Of a DNA stretch of 64,000 nt, positions 12,200-24,100 are shown piece by piece. The position numbers and the translations under genes were made by a program. The stretch is from Saturnia japonica (taxonomy: Eukaryota; Arthropoda; Insecta; Lepidoptera; Saturniidae), in contig CM065309.1 in NCBI GenBank assembly GCA_033032175.1, positions 4,712,001 through 4,776,000 on the forward strand. The letters run 5' to 3'. Position 1 is the first letter of the stretch. Every line of letters begins with the position of its first letter. A model generated the notes under the pieces. It searched no databases. It was not told the DNA's origin and was given only the letters and a program-made list of their open reading frames with translations.

Positions 12200-12596
12200 T
12201 CCATATTAATATTATAAATGCGAAAGTAACTCTGTCTGTTTGTTACATTTCATGTCGAAACCGCTGAATCAATTTCTATGAATTTTGGTTTAAAGACCTT
12301 GAAGAAGGACATAGGCTACCATTGTCGCCAAAAAAAACTTAAAGAGATGAAATAGGGAATGAAAGTTTGTATAGTGTTTCATTTATTAATTTAGGGATAT
12401 GAAAATACATATTTATGCGTTTGGAAAGAAATAAAGCGATACGCGTTTTTAAAAAAAATCATCTCTCAAAGCGGCACTGTTGACTATACTAAACCGGTAA
12501 AAGTACCCGAGTCATATTTGAAAAAGGATATCATAAAATATTCCCTGCATAAATGTCTATATTCTACCCAGACGAAGTCGTGGGAACCAGATATTA
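12200..12596 (+). mobile_element. Helitron-like non-autonomous repeat
   Basis: Starts TAATATTATAAATGCGAAAG plus TAACTCTGTCTGT and ends CCAGACGAAGTCGTGGGAAC, the head and tail of a repeat type common in moths. The tail differs from the ...GCTAGT terminus of other copies, so this one is eroded. Confidence 0.5.
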
Positions 12597-12599
12597 AAT

Positions 12600-14840
12600 A
12601 ATATAAAACAATGAGAAACAAATAAAATAAAATAAAATTAAAAACTAAAGATTTCGTATTATTGTATATCCTGTTTTAAGTGTTCACGGTTGACATATTG
12701 TGTTTGTCAAATAAGTCTCGAGTCAGCATAATATGTGCTGGAGGGGGTGAGTAGTGGGGTGAAAAATATCTTACGTATTATTCCACGTTACAAATTATCT
12801 CTTCACCAAATGTCATCTAAATCCGTTTTTGCGTGATTGAGTGACAAACATTGAGACTTTCACATTTATAATATTAAGTACGAACCTGCTTTAATAATAT
12901 TGTTAACTGCATAATTTTCATCTACATATCCGAAATGCAAACAAATAAAACATAATCATTATTTAATAAATTATTTATTTTTCATCATATTATTTTATAT
13001 CTATTAATTTTATATTTTTTTATACACTGAAGAACACATTTTTATAATTAACATTTATACGTTTCATTTTTACTTCTCCTATTTTGTAATCACTTTTCTT
13101 AATTACATTATCTAGTACCTACCTAAGAATTGTTAGTAATTGATTAGATACTTCATATTATGAATAATACATAACATTTATTACTAAAATATAAACAGGA
13201 CGATTTAATTACAGTATCAAGTTCGTTTTAAAAATGGACTTTATAATAATTTCGTTAGACCAATTTTTAGGTAAACTTTTTTTTTATTTTACCTTGCAAA
13301 GTTTTAGTCATTCCTATTTAGACAAAACCTTACGTTATTTAACTAATGTTTTCAACATACATAATAAATATTCAATCAGAATACGTAAATCGGTTATGAT
13401 TTAAGGAAAATCAGTGTCACGATTCAGTTTTATTAATAGAAGATAGATACATATTGATATTATTTAAATTAATTATAGTTTGAACATATCTGATCTATTA
13501 ATCAAATTTAATTGAGTTTTTTTTATAAACACATAATATCTGTACACTTAAAGTTACATACATATAGTTTTATAAGTTATATACCTATTATAATTACTAT
13601 AATATAGATTTCAAATTTTCTTAGGAACTATATAAATCGTACAAATCAACTGAGCAAATGATTTCAAAAGTTAACACAAAAAATATACACGACATATCTT
13701 AATAACTTAGCTCCAGGGTATGGCATATATACCAATTTTACGTTCATTTTTGATGATTTATATGACTTCAGGAGTCAAAGGTTTTAAAAAAGGAAGCACC
13801 GGTTTTATCTAAACAAAATTACTAAGGTTTGCCGTAATGCGCGCATTACGTAAAAACTACTGAATAAATTTTGTTCTTTTTTTTGTTTCACTCCTTAGAT
13901 AATTGGTCCTTATAAAAAAAATATCACGGTATTTTCATTCAATAAAAAGTTATTAAAGTTATTAATTAAAAAAAAACATTTATTGTATTTTAGCATTTTC
14001 AAAGTTGTGAATATAATTATCATATTTGTATAATTTAATATTTTCTAGGAATAATTACTTTAAATAAAGCACATAAATAATATCTGCCTACCAATAAGTA
14101 AAAAAATTAAAAATAATAAGTAAAAGAAATAAGTTCTTCAAATATTTGTTGATAAATGGTGGTAAAAGCAACTCTTAAAATTTTAAATTTTTTACTGTAT
14201 GATTATGGAAAATATTACTAAATCACAAAGAGCTGAAAACAGTAACAAAATGTAAGTAAGCTATAAGCATTACTCAAGTAATATAAATTTATATACATAG
14301 GACACAGGACCGAGAGAATATATTATGAATGTACATATTAAAGTACATAGTAGTTATATAAATAAATATTTACACGAAATAACGAATACAGGTAGATTTA
14401 AAAACGACGATATATATATATATAATCATGGTGTATACATATATCATTATTAAACTCGTATTATATGCCATATCTTTTTTATAATAATAACTTATCAATT
14501 ATACTTTATTACATTGGTTTTTATTTGCACTATCTAAATTGGTGTCATTTAGTTTATCTGAATTACATTTCAATGTCACAAAATATATTATGATCTTTTG
14601 TCATTCTCAATCTATTAAATGTTTATTTATACAAAATAAAACTGTGCCATTCTTATTAACTAATCTTAATATCATGTCTTTAGAATTGAGCTTCCTAGGT
14701 TCATATTATTAATTATTATAACTACATGAGATAGTAATTAAATTATTTAAAATAAAACCTAATAGGTATATTTATAATGTTACGACACAAAACGAGATCT
14801 ACAAAGACGAACACGTATATACTAAAAATTTACAATTCGA
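12600..14840. other. AT-rich 3' flank of the GPCR gene
   Basis: Very AT-rich, no supported exon. A perfect 16-bp palindrome GTAATGCGCGCATTAC occurs near 13833, and a (TA)6 run near 14411. Confidence 0.45.
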
Positions 14841-14844
14841 TGAT

Positions 14845-14850
14845 TTTATT
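14845..14850 (-). terminator. Candidate poly(A) signal of the GPCR gene
   Basis: AATAAA on the minus strand, about 147 bases after the receptor stop codon. Other copies occur further down in this AT-rich DNA, for example around 14620, so the real cleavage site is uncertain. Confidence 0.3.
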
Positions 14851-14996
14851 ACGCACACTAACACACATTACTTTATAGAAAGGACAGCAGCCATATTCTT
14901 GATATGTGTGACAAGTGTGTGTTCATGTATTGGTATACCGCTGATAAGTTTCGCAGTTGAGTGCGCGTAGCAGAGCGGGTTGCGGCGCGGCTGCGC

Positions 14997-15137
14997 TCAA
15001 ATCGCGGACAGTAGAGGGCTCGGTGAACGCGGGGGACGCCGAATGCCGCCGCTCCACTGCTCCCCCATCATATCCTCGTCTCCCTGCACACGCGCACTCG
15101 ACATACTCTCAGCGTCACACTCCTCAACTTCCCAACT
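14997..15137 (-). CDS. GPCR exon E10: acidic C-terminal tail and stop
   Basis: Too short to stand out as a long ORF, but it has a good acceptor (CTCGATCTCAG|AGT), the phase needed by E9, and 46 codons ending in TGA at 14999-14997. The peptide opens S-W-E-V-E-E-C-D-A-E and ends P-S-P-L-L-S-A-I. It is acidic, then Arg/Pro/Ser-rich, with several possible phosphorylation sites. The local GC content is far above the flanks, which supports coding function. The plus-strand open frame here is its antisense shadow. Confidence 0.75.
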   Translation of the reverse strand, partial: SWEVEECDAESMSSARVQGDEDMMGEQWSGGIRRPPRSPSPLLSAI

Positions 15138-18100
15138 CTGAGATCGAGATTATCATATCATTTAACTAGGAGATTGCGACTAGCGATGTGCCGAGTCAGT
15201 TCGATCCGAGAAATTCTCAAGCGCAATACTGAAGTCCAATAGAGAACTCGAATAACCAAAACCAGGTCTGGGGTTCTGGGTGTTTATGTGAAACATCTAT
15301 AGGCGCGTTTGGGCGGGAGTAAAAGCTTTCTGATGGGACGTCGCTACGTGTTTTTCGGTCAGCGTCGCGTCAGGTTCTCTCCCTACTACACACGCTCACT
15401 ACTTTACGTATGTGTTAGTTATATCAGCGTGGTTTCTTGAGCTAACCTTATAGGTTATTCAAGAATATCAGTTAACATAAGTGAATATGACAGTACTGTA
15501 AATATAAAATAAAACTTATAATACATCATTAAAATATATTTGTTTTGTAAACAATTTCATAAAAATAAAATAAATAATATCGAAATATTTTCTTATAATC
15601 AAGCATCTGAATATTTCTTTTCTTTTTCGTTTTTATTTATATTTAGATGTTTCACATTTCCAGGTGTCCCGTCCCATGAGTCCTCACATTTTTCTAAATC
15701 AATTCCATTTCCAAATGAAATTATATTTTCAATAAAAGCCAACTCAGCACATCACTAATAGTGACCGAAGAGCTTTTCGATATCACTTAACAGTAATGAT
15801 AAAAGAACTGACCACCTCAAAAAGATCTGATGGGGTCCGCTCATGCATTTAGAAGAGAAAGAATGCGAAAGGACAGGAACGTGCATGGCGCGACGGTGCG
15901 AGTGATTTAGATCACATATTACGGTGTCAACACTTACATATAAGAGGTAATTACCATCATCGTGTGTGGCGCCGGTGGAGCCGGGGGCGTCTGTATGTGA
16001 GGCGCTAGGGTCGCCATAGGGGGTGGAGGAGCAGGTGGGGGCTCCGGGGAGACAGCTGCTGGAGAAAATGACGACGGAGCTAATGGTGATTGTGCTGTTG
16101 ACAATAATATTTTACCATTTATTCTGTATTCTGTAGCCAAAGATATCATCCTCAATCTAATATTCATTTGATATTGCGTAACGCACTCCTGTTAACTGAA
16201 CAAATTTATTTTCCTTTCAGCATACAAGTCATTGCCCTTTGAAGTTCTTTTGTATTACATAAGTTTAAAAGTAAAGTTATGACAATAATGTGGCATTTTA
16301 TCACAGAAATCAGTTTATGATACAAATAACTTTCTTGCCTTTTATATAGTTTATAATAAAATTATGTTCAATGCCAAAATTACAAACATAAATATAATAA
16401 ATCATGAAAACACATTGACAGTGAAAGCAATTATTGTCACCCCTTATTGTATTTTTTTATCCCATGTACACTAGTAAAACCTAGTAGTACAAACTAATAT
16501 GTGAAGGCTACATTGAAGCCCTATTTTCACACAGACTATTAGAATATATGAATGTAACATTTTAATGCTTACCAGCAGCAGTGAGAGCTAGAACGAACTG
16601 ACTCCAGTGGACACAGCAGCCGCAACATAGCTGGAGAGCAGCCCGACGCAACGCTCGGTGAAGAGCGAGAAAGAGCAACGGATTCACAGCGGCATGCACA
16701 TAAGAAATGTGCAAAGTAATTTGAAAATACAACTGTCAAACAAAGAAAACTTCTCAGCGTTTTGTAAAAATAGTAATATCTTCGCAAAGAGCGTCAGATT
16801 TTAAAGTCAGCATAGCTAATACTATCAAAATCAAAATCAAAAATTATTTATTCTATTTAGGCCCTAAGAAGGCACTTATGAACGTCAAAACACTACTATA
16901 ACACTATTGTAAAAAACAGGTAATATTAATATACATAATATGATAGTAGCTGTGCTGTTAAATATATTGGACTACGCCGCACCCGTGTTAAGTCTCACTT
17001 ACCAGATTACTTGAAGGTTAATACTGCTCTTCAGAGTTTTAGTATCATGATTTTATTAGAGCCTTCAAATTCTCTCAACTAATGGACTAAAAAAACATCT
17101 GAGATGTGATTCTAGAAATTAACAAGATCAAACACAAACAAGCAATCTCTTCAAGAAAAGAACTAAGAAATATTTGCTTTTATGTTCACATTTATGAACG
17201 TGGCTGCTTTAATATGTCAGAATCTGTAAAGTTTTCGACTGCGGAAGAACTACTCCAATAATTCTTTATAATATGAGCACTGCTATATTTCGGCCTGTAC
17301 AGTGTGGTTGGCAATACTCGTTTATACATGAGACGTTTCAACGTAAACTGAGCAAATGTAACCCTTCTTCTTACCTTAAAAGAATGTATGCCGTAATCGA
17401 CAGTATACGATTATTGTCGATGTTCGGTTGAATTTTAATGGCATGTTAGAAAATCACTTTACCAATCGTTTTGCTATAACCGAGTATTTTCCTAATATTT
17501 AAAAGCTCTAACATTCGTATATTATCCATTTAGATCGCCAGGCTAATGCCATGGGAGTATTAGTCGATTTCTTTCACTTGCGGTTGATACTTTAGCATAA
17601 AAATGTGAAAATTCTGCATTACATTTCCATTTTGTAGACGAATTTAAGTTACATGTATTGCATACAATGAAACAGAATTAATATTAGACAAACAATAATA
17701 GACAAAAAAGAAGCTGTAAATTACATTAAACACAGTTAAAAAAGTTTTTAATAACTCACTTCATACGCTACATGGGATGTTAGAGCCGGGTGATGTAATA
17801 ACGTGATGATGAACAAGGGACCCCAGAATAGAATATACGCTGCAGTGATCACTACGAACATTCTGACACGTCGCACTCCCTCCCTTTCTACTCTGGCAAG
17901 GTAACCACGGAGTCGGCGACCACCGCCAAAGGGCAAAGTACCGCTTGCATGTGGCCGACACTGTCCATCTGCTAACGCTCCGTCTACTGTCTGCGAAATA
18001 TTTCAAAATTTAAACGATAGGAATAAAAAGTCATGCAATGCAAAAGATGAAAAGAAAGCGTCATCAAAAGGATTTCAAGAGAAGACGAGAGAAGAAATAA

Positions 18101-21100
18101 ACAGCTCTGGTTAGAAGTGTTCCTAGATGAAATTCATACACATGCACTGGTGCTTACCCTCGGTCCGACGCTGTTGGGCAGTGAGTCCATTCGCCTGTTA
18201 TCTCCTGCCATGCTGACAAGCGTTGTCACTAAACCAGCTACTCGAACTGCCTCTACATTAGCCTGCATGCGATAAGATTTAAATTATCGAAAGCGTCCCA
18301 ACACCGATTCGACATCGATTCATCATTTTATTTATAACAGCATTTCTGCGCAAATCAATTCAACAGTCATATTCCGAAAATTTAAATCTTATTTACTGAA
18401 CACCGCAAGGAATATTGGCAACGTACCAATAAAAATAAACAGTTCGGCCAACGTAAGGGTAGTTAGTATGCACAATATTGTATAGCAACTTGAAATTGTA
18501 TGGATGACTTCGTGAGTTTCAACGACTTTCGGAACTCGCGCTAGTTTCGCGACTCCACCAACTGGAAACATTTGCATTACTATCAAACTTTTACGTCTCA
18601 AGATATCCGGTGTTCCAGACAGCCAGTTTCAGTTGGTAGAGTGTAAAGTCGTTGATTTCTGTGTTTACTCTGAACGATTCAAATGGCCACGGAGAAGTTT
18701 GTTCACTTTCAAAATGAAGATGAAAATGATGCAAATTAGGATAACGAAGCAACTTTACTACTGCCTGTTATGAAACCTCTCCATGCCATGACCTATATTC
18801 TAAATGAACATAATAAATGATGTGCAAACCTTAGTAAGATCTCTGTGAAGCTTCCTCAAGTGGAAAAGTGTCAAGCCGACGCAAACCGCGTTCACGCCTA
18901 TCCACAGAGCATTAAGTACATAATGACGGAAAGGTCCCCGGACTAAAGGGCACGATGGGGCCGGTCCGTAAGACCCGTAAGAGCCAGCGCTGGCAGCTAA
19001 AGCTCCCGATAAGAACGTTGGTCCAAGATTTATAGTGATTGATGCGAACCATATCATGAATGTACCGAAAAGTACGCACTGAAACAAGGTTTACATATTA
19101 TAAAAAATACGTCAAGTGTTAACGTTAGTTGAAAAGACGAGCGGATAAAGATTCTCTTTTCATACGTAGCGTATGAAGTCGCGAGTTTTATAAGATGTAT
19201 AGCAAAAAAATATTATCGAAATTTTTTCTCAATTTAGGTATGTGGACACGACAATTATTATGTCCAAGTGTATAGCGACCGCCTTAAATCAAATGTAACA
19301 CTCGCCATACTAGCACGCTTAGGGATGTTTCGTTTCGGGATCAACCGATAGTAATCAAACTGGGTGATAAAGAATTGTGTACCTAACTGCTGTAAATTCG
19401 TTACAGTGACTCCCTTTTAGTTTGTCACGTTTCGAGATCAGACATTGTAAATCCAGCAATCGAGAGACCTGAAGGCTGGCATCAGATTGGAGATTTATCG
19501 GTGATAATAATAATAATAATAATTTTTTTTATTTCAGATTTACATCCAATAATGTTAGTTAACTTAGCCTATGTTAGTAAAGACAAAAACACAGTTTACA
19601 AATATTTACACACACAAGCAAAATCAGTAATTTGCATAAGTACACACGCTTTTAATTAATTCAGTCCAATGGTGAAGGAACAAACTATCCGGTCTATTCG
19701 ATAATATCTTCAGGACACCATTAGAGCTACCACACAGTCGATTCATCATGGAGCATGCTTTTTTACGAATAATCGCGTAAAAATCTTCAACGCGCGCCTC
19801 AGCAAACATCCCTGATGCGCTACAGTACCGAGGCAGCCCCAACAATGCTCTGAACACATTATTGTACTGTATACGCAGAGCATTGTAGGCAAGCTGAGTA
19901 TATGTGGTCCAGAGGTTGCTGGTATAGAAGCACTGACAGTAGGTTTTGAATAGCAATATTTTTACGCTTGGTGTACAATGGGCAAACCTGCGAACCAGCA
20001 TATTACCCCTCACCGACAACGCCCTGCGCTCTCTCTCTATGTCTCTGTCATCTTTCATATTATCCGTAACGTAGTGCCCGAGATATTTAAACTGCGAAAC
20101 TCTTACCAAACTGGTGCCGCTAAGACTCACAGATAAGTTACAGGTAATAGCGTTTCCGCGAGGATTAAATATCATATATTTACTCTTATTAACATTATAT
20201 TCAAGGCCAAACATATTAGCGTAAACTTCACATGTTTTCAGTAATTTCCTGAGACCACTGATCGAAGGACTTAAAATCACCATGTCGTCAGCATAACTTA
20301 TATTATTAACACATACTCCATTGATATAGCAACCGACATGCATGCTACCAAGTTTGATGATGGCCGCTGTTTTCAGATTGTAATGTGCAGGCAAAATCGA
20401 AATAGGAAAAATCCACAATACCATAGTAAAATACATTTTTATACTTTATTTTTTCCATTGTAAAAAAAATAGACCACATTATCCTCAAATGAATTAACAA
20501 TTTGCATGGAATTGTTTCACGTTATGTGTTTGCTATGTTCAGTTTCCTGACAATTTCCTCACAAACGATTAATAAATAAGAGATTTTTTAATGAAATAAT
20601 AAAGGAACCGGTGATGATAATAAAATATTTTTACCTGTGGACTGTCCATGAGTAATGGCGCTGATAAATCAGCCTGCTCTTGCTCGTTTTCGGGGAATAT
20701 AGGACTGTCATTCAGTACTGTCGTCAGCATATTCACCGTAGACACCGTCACCTAAAGATATAATTTATTCCACAAAAAAATGTCTTTGAGCGATAATGGT
20801 TCAGGGACATCGTGATTGGAGACCACGACAGTCGACGTACGAGCCTGAGCTTTTGATGAAGAAAAACATCATAATGAAACCATGATGATAGAGCATTTTC
20901 TAATACCCATCAGACTAGCTACCACCCAAGTTGTTAATCTTTCGGCAAGCACCTATACGTGTATTCAATTTTCAACGGTACGATTTACACATAAAAAATA
21001 CTACTAAAATGTTACCTATCCAAAAAGTGTTTATCAAAAAAAAAAATTATTTTGAACTAAATGGTTGAATCCAATTTAGAAAATTCAACATTTTATGCAC

Positions 21101-24100
21101 TTAAGTTTTAAGACCAAAAAGATGTTATGTAATACATTTTACAATGAAATTAAGATTACATGCAAATTAATAATATGTAAACTTTGAAAATGTAGGTATA
21201 TTATCTTACATAAAAAATTTAAGACATACGGCCATATCAAATTTAGTTTCGAATTTATGTGTTAAGAAAAATAATAATAACTAAACGCTATGTACCTATG
21301 TATATATATATACCTATCAATGAATATCAATAGAATAAATGGACTTCAAGTTTAAAAATCATTGAACTTTATGTATAATGAATTTATATTGTCTATTTAT
21401 GTTGAAAAAGGCAACAGAGACTGTATTAGAAGTGTCGTTGTTAAGTACCGATATTTTACAGAAAGTAACAGGTCGAGATAACAAAAAAAAGTTCTGATCT
21501 TGTCGTCGTGTTTAATTAATCTCAGATTCTACAAATATCTATCGGCCGTTTTCAATAACATAACACAGTTTATATATTTGTAATAAGTACTATCTTTAAC
21601 TTAACACGGATAGGTTATATAGGTTTGATAGGTTATTGAAAAAAAGTAAAGACAAAAGGTTATATTTGTCTATCTTTAGTAACAGAAACAACGGATCGAT
21701 AGGTCAACCATTACGTATAATCATATCAGTAAAAAAAAACAATCCACGCTGATAATAATATTAAAAATGCGAAAGTAACTCTGTGTTTGTAACCCCTTCA
21801 CGATAAAACCTCTGAACAGATAATAATGAAATTTGACATAGACATAGCTTGGAATATGGAAAAGGACATAATACTCACGAATTATTTGTGTATTTTGTAA
21901 TTAAATAAATGAAGAACATAATAATAATGAAGAAAATATAAATGCTAATTTAATAACACATAATATTCCAAACCAGTATTCATTATTTTCTTCTTTTTTA
22001 TTTTAAAACTTTAATATTCTAATATTTATAAATCCTACTAATATAATAAATGTGAAAGTGTGTATGTTTGGATATTTGTATGTTTGGATGTTTGTATGTT
22101 TGGATGCCTGTTACTCAATCACGCAAAAACGGCTGAATGGATTTGAATGAAGTTTAATAGACAGATAATCTATGACCTGGAATAACACATAGGGTACTTT
22201 TTATCTCGCTAAAAGTTACAGCTTAACCAGTATTATCCTACAAATATAATAAATGTAAAAGTGTGTATGTTTGTTACTCAACCACGTAAAAACTACTCAA
22301 CGGGTTTGGATGAAAATTAGCACACAGATAGTCTATAACCTGAAATAACACATAGGGTACTTTTTATCCTGGTAAAAACATAAGTTAACCACTGTTATCC
22401 TACAAATATAATACCCACCTATGATTTTTTTTTTTGTCGTGTTTGTAATCAGCTGGTGCATATGCAGTAACATAGCGGAGTGATAAGGATCGCGTCCACT
22501 ATACACATAGTGACAACCTCATCTATGATTTTCTTTTTGTTTGTCGGGTTCCAATATCAATCTGTGTATATCCTGTAATACGCAGATGAAGTCGCGGGTA
22601 CCAGCTAGTTCTAAATAAGTGTTTATTTGCATTCAGAAAATTTTTTTAATACATAATATATCTGCTGACTGATAAATTAGTAGCGTATTTATACATATAT
22701 TTTCAACTTAAATATGAAATGGTGAAACCCGTTTTACTCGACTGAACTTTAGTCCTAAGTGCCGGTAAATCTCCCGTTTTGACACAATCGCTACTGAGTT
22801 TTCTAACAATCGCCATAACCCAACGTCACTATTAGAGATTCTATATTCTTTATTCTTTCTGGCTTTTCGATATTTTTGACTAACTTGTGACCGCGATATA
22901 TTTCGCTCGAAAATGCTTTTGATGTTCTACAGAAACCATGTCCTAACTGGATTAAAATTGAGCTGTTTTTATAGTTTTTAATTTTTTACAAAACATAGAA
23001 TCGACGATAAAAGGTAATGCGGAAGGAAAGACGGGGACTTTCAATTGAGCGAGGGGCGTAGTAAGAGTGTTAAAAGATATATAGGGCAAAAGTAATGTGA
23101 TTATAAAATGGAGGTACTTTAGCAAAAATAGAAGAATAACAGAATACTGCAGCTGAGTTTCATTGCTTCTGATCTGAACCTCTATAGTATGGAAAACGTA
23201 ATGATGCAGGTCCGCCGTTACATTCAAATAGATTTCTAACTATGAGACCTACTTGTTGGAGATGAGACTATTGACCATTATACTATTTGATACATGATGG
23301 ATGGCCTATTTTCCATGGATTAATAAAAGTTACCTATAGTTACATCAACATTGAACGATGTTTAAAACTTAAATAATGAGCATATTTAATCATATAACTA
23401 CTAGGGACACTTACCAATAACAGGAACGCTGTTTCCACTAGTGAACATTTGTATACTGGCTGACAACGGAACACGGCAATGCCTAACGGTAGAAGTATAG
23501 CAGCCCGAGCACAATCCACCATCGCTTGATGAAATAGCAGCCCATGAGACCATCTGCGAAAAAAAAACATAGATATTAATACTTATATGAAATTGACAAA
23601 ATTGGTTTTTTAACTAAAAAGTTATTATACCAACAGCACTTTATGTGAAGACAGTAAACATTATAAGTCTTTAAATTTAGTTGGCTTTCATGTGTGCAAC
23701 ACATGCACACATATATACACATACCTATATACAAATGTGATCAGTAGGAATGTTTTGTATTGGTCTACTTTTGGCGAGTCGCGCACACACAAATTCAAGC
23801 ATGTGCTTTATAATAGATTTTCTATTAGCAACAAATTAATACAATGTCTATCTGAGATTAACGCAAATTACTTTTTAGTTAATTATAGCCTGAACTGTAA
23901 AGGCACAACAGACGAAAGGTAATTTCTTAACTGGATATTTAAAATAAAAAGATCACATGATACTTTATTCAATATAAACCCTAAAAACGCATTTCCCTAT
24001 GAATGTTAAAACAATACCAAGAGTTCGTAAAATATCTGAGTCATAGAGAAGACTCAGCAAGAAATTCAATAGGGTTTATCTTTTTTTATAACTATTTAAA

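Noticed and set aside
14957..15169. Plus-strand 70-codon ORF as a gene
   Set aside because: It is the antisense of receptor exon E10, which has a splice site, the right phase and a stop.
16569..16787. Minus-strand 72-codon ORF over E8
   Set aside because: Wrong frame: the correct frame gives TM7 with NPLLF and matches the neighbouring exon phases.
17761..18006. 81-codon minus-strand ORF over E7
   Set aside because: Out of frame with the TM6 reading and with both splice sites.
22063..22106. CRISPR array
   Set aside because: Short direct repeats are contiguous tandem units in eukaryotic repeat DNA, without spacers.
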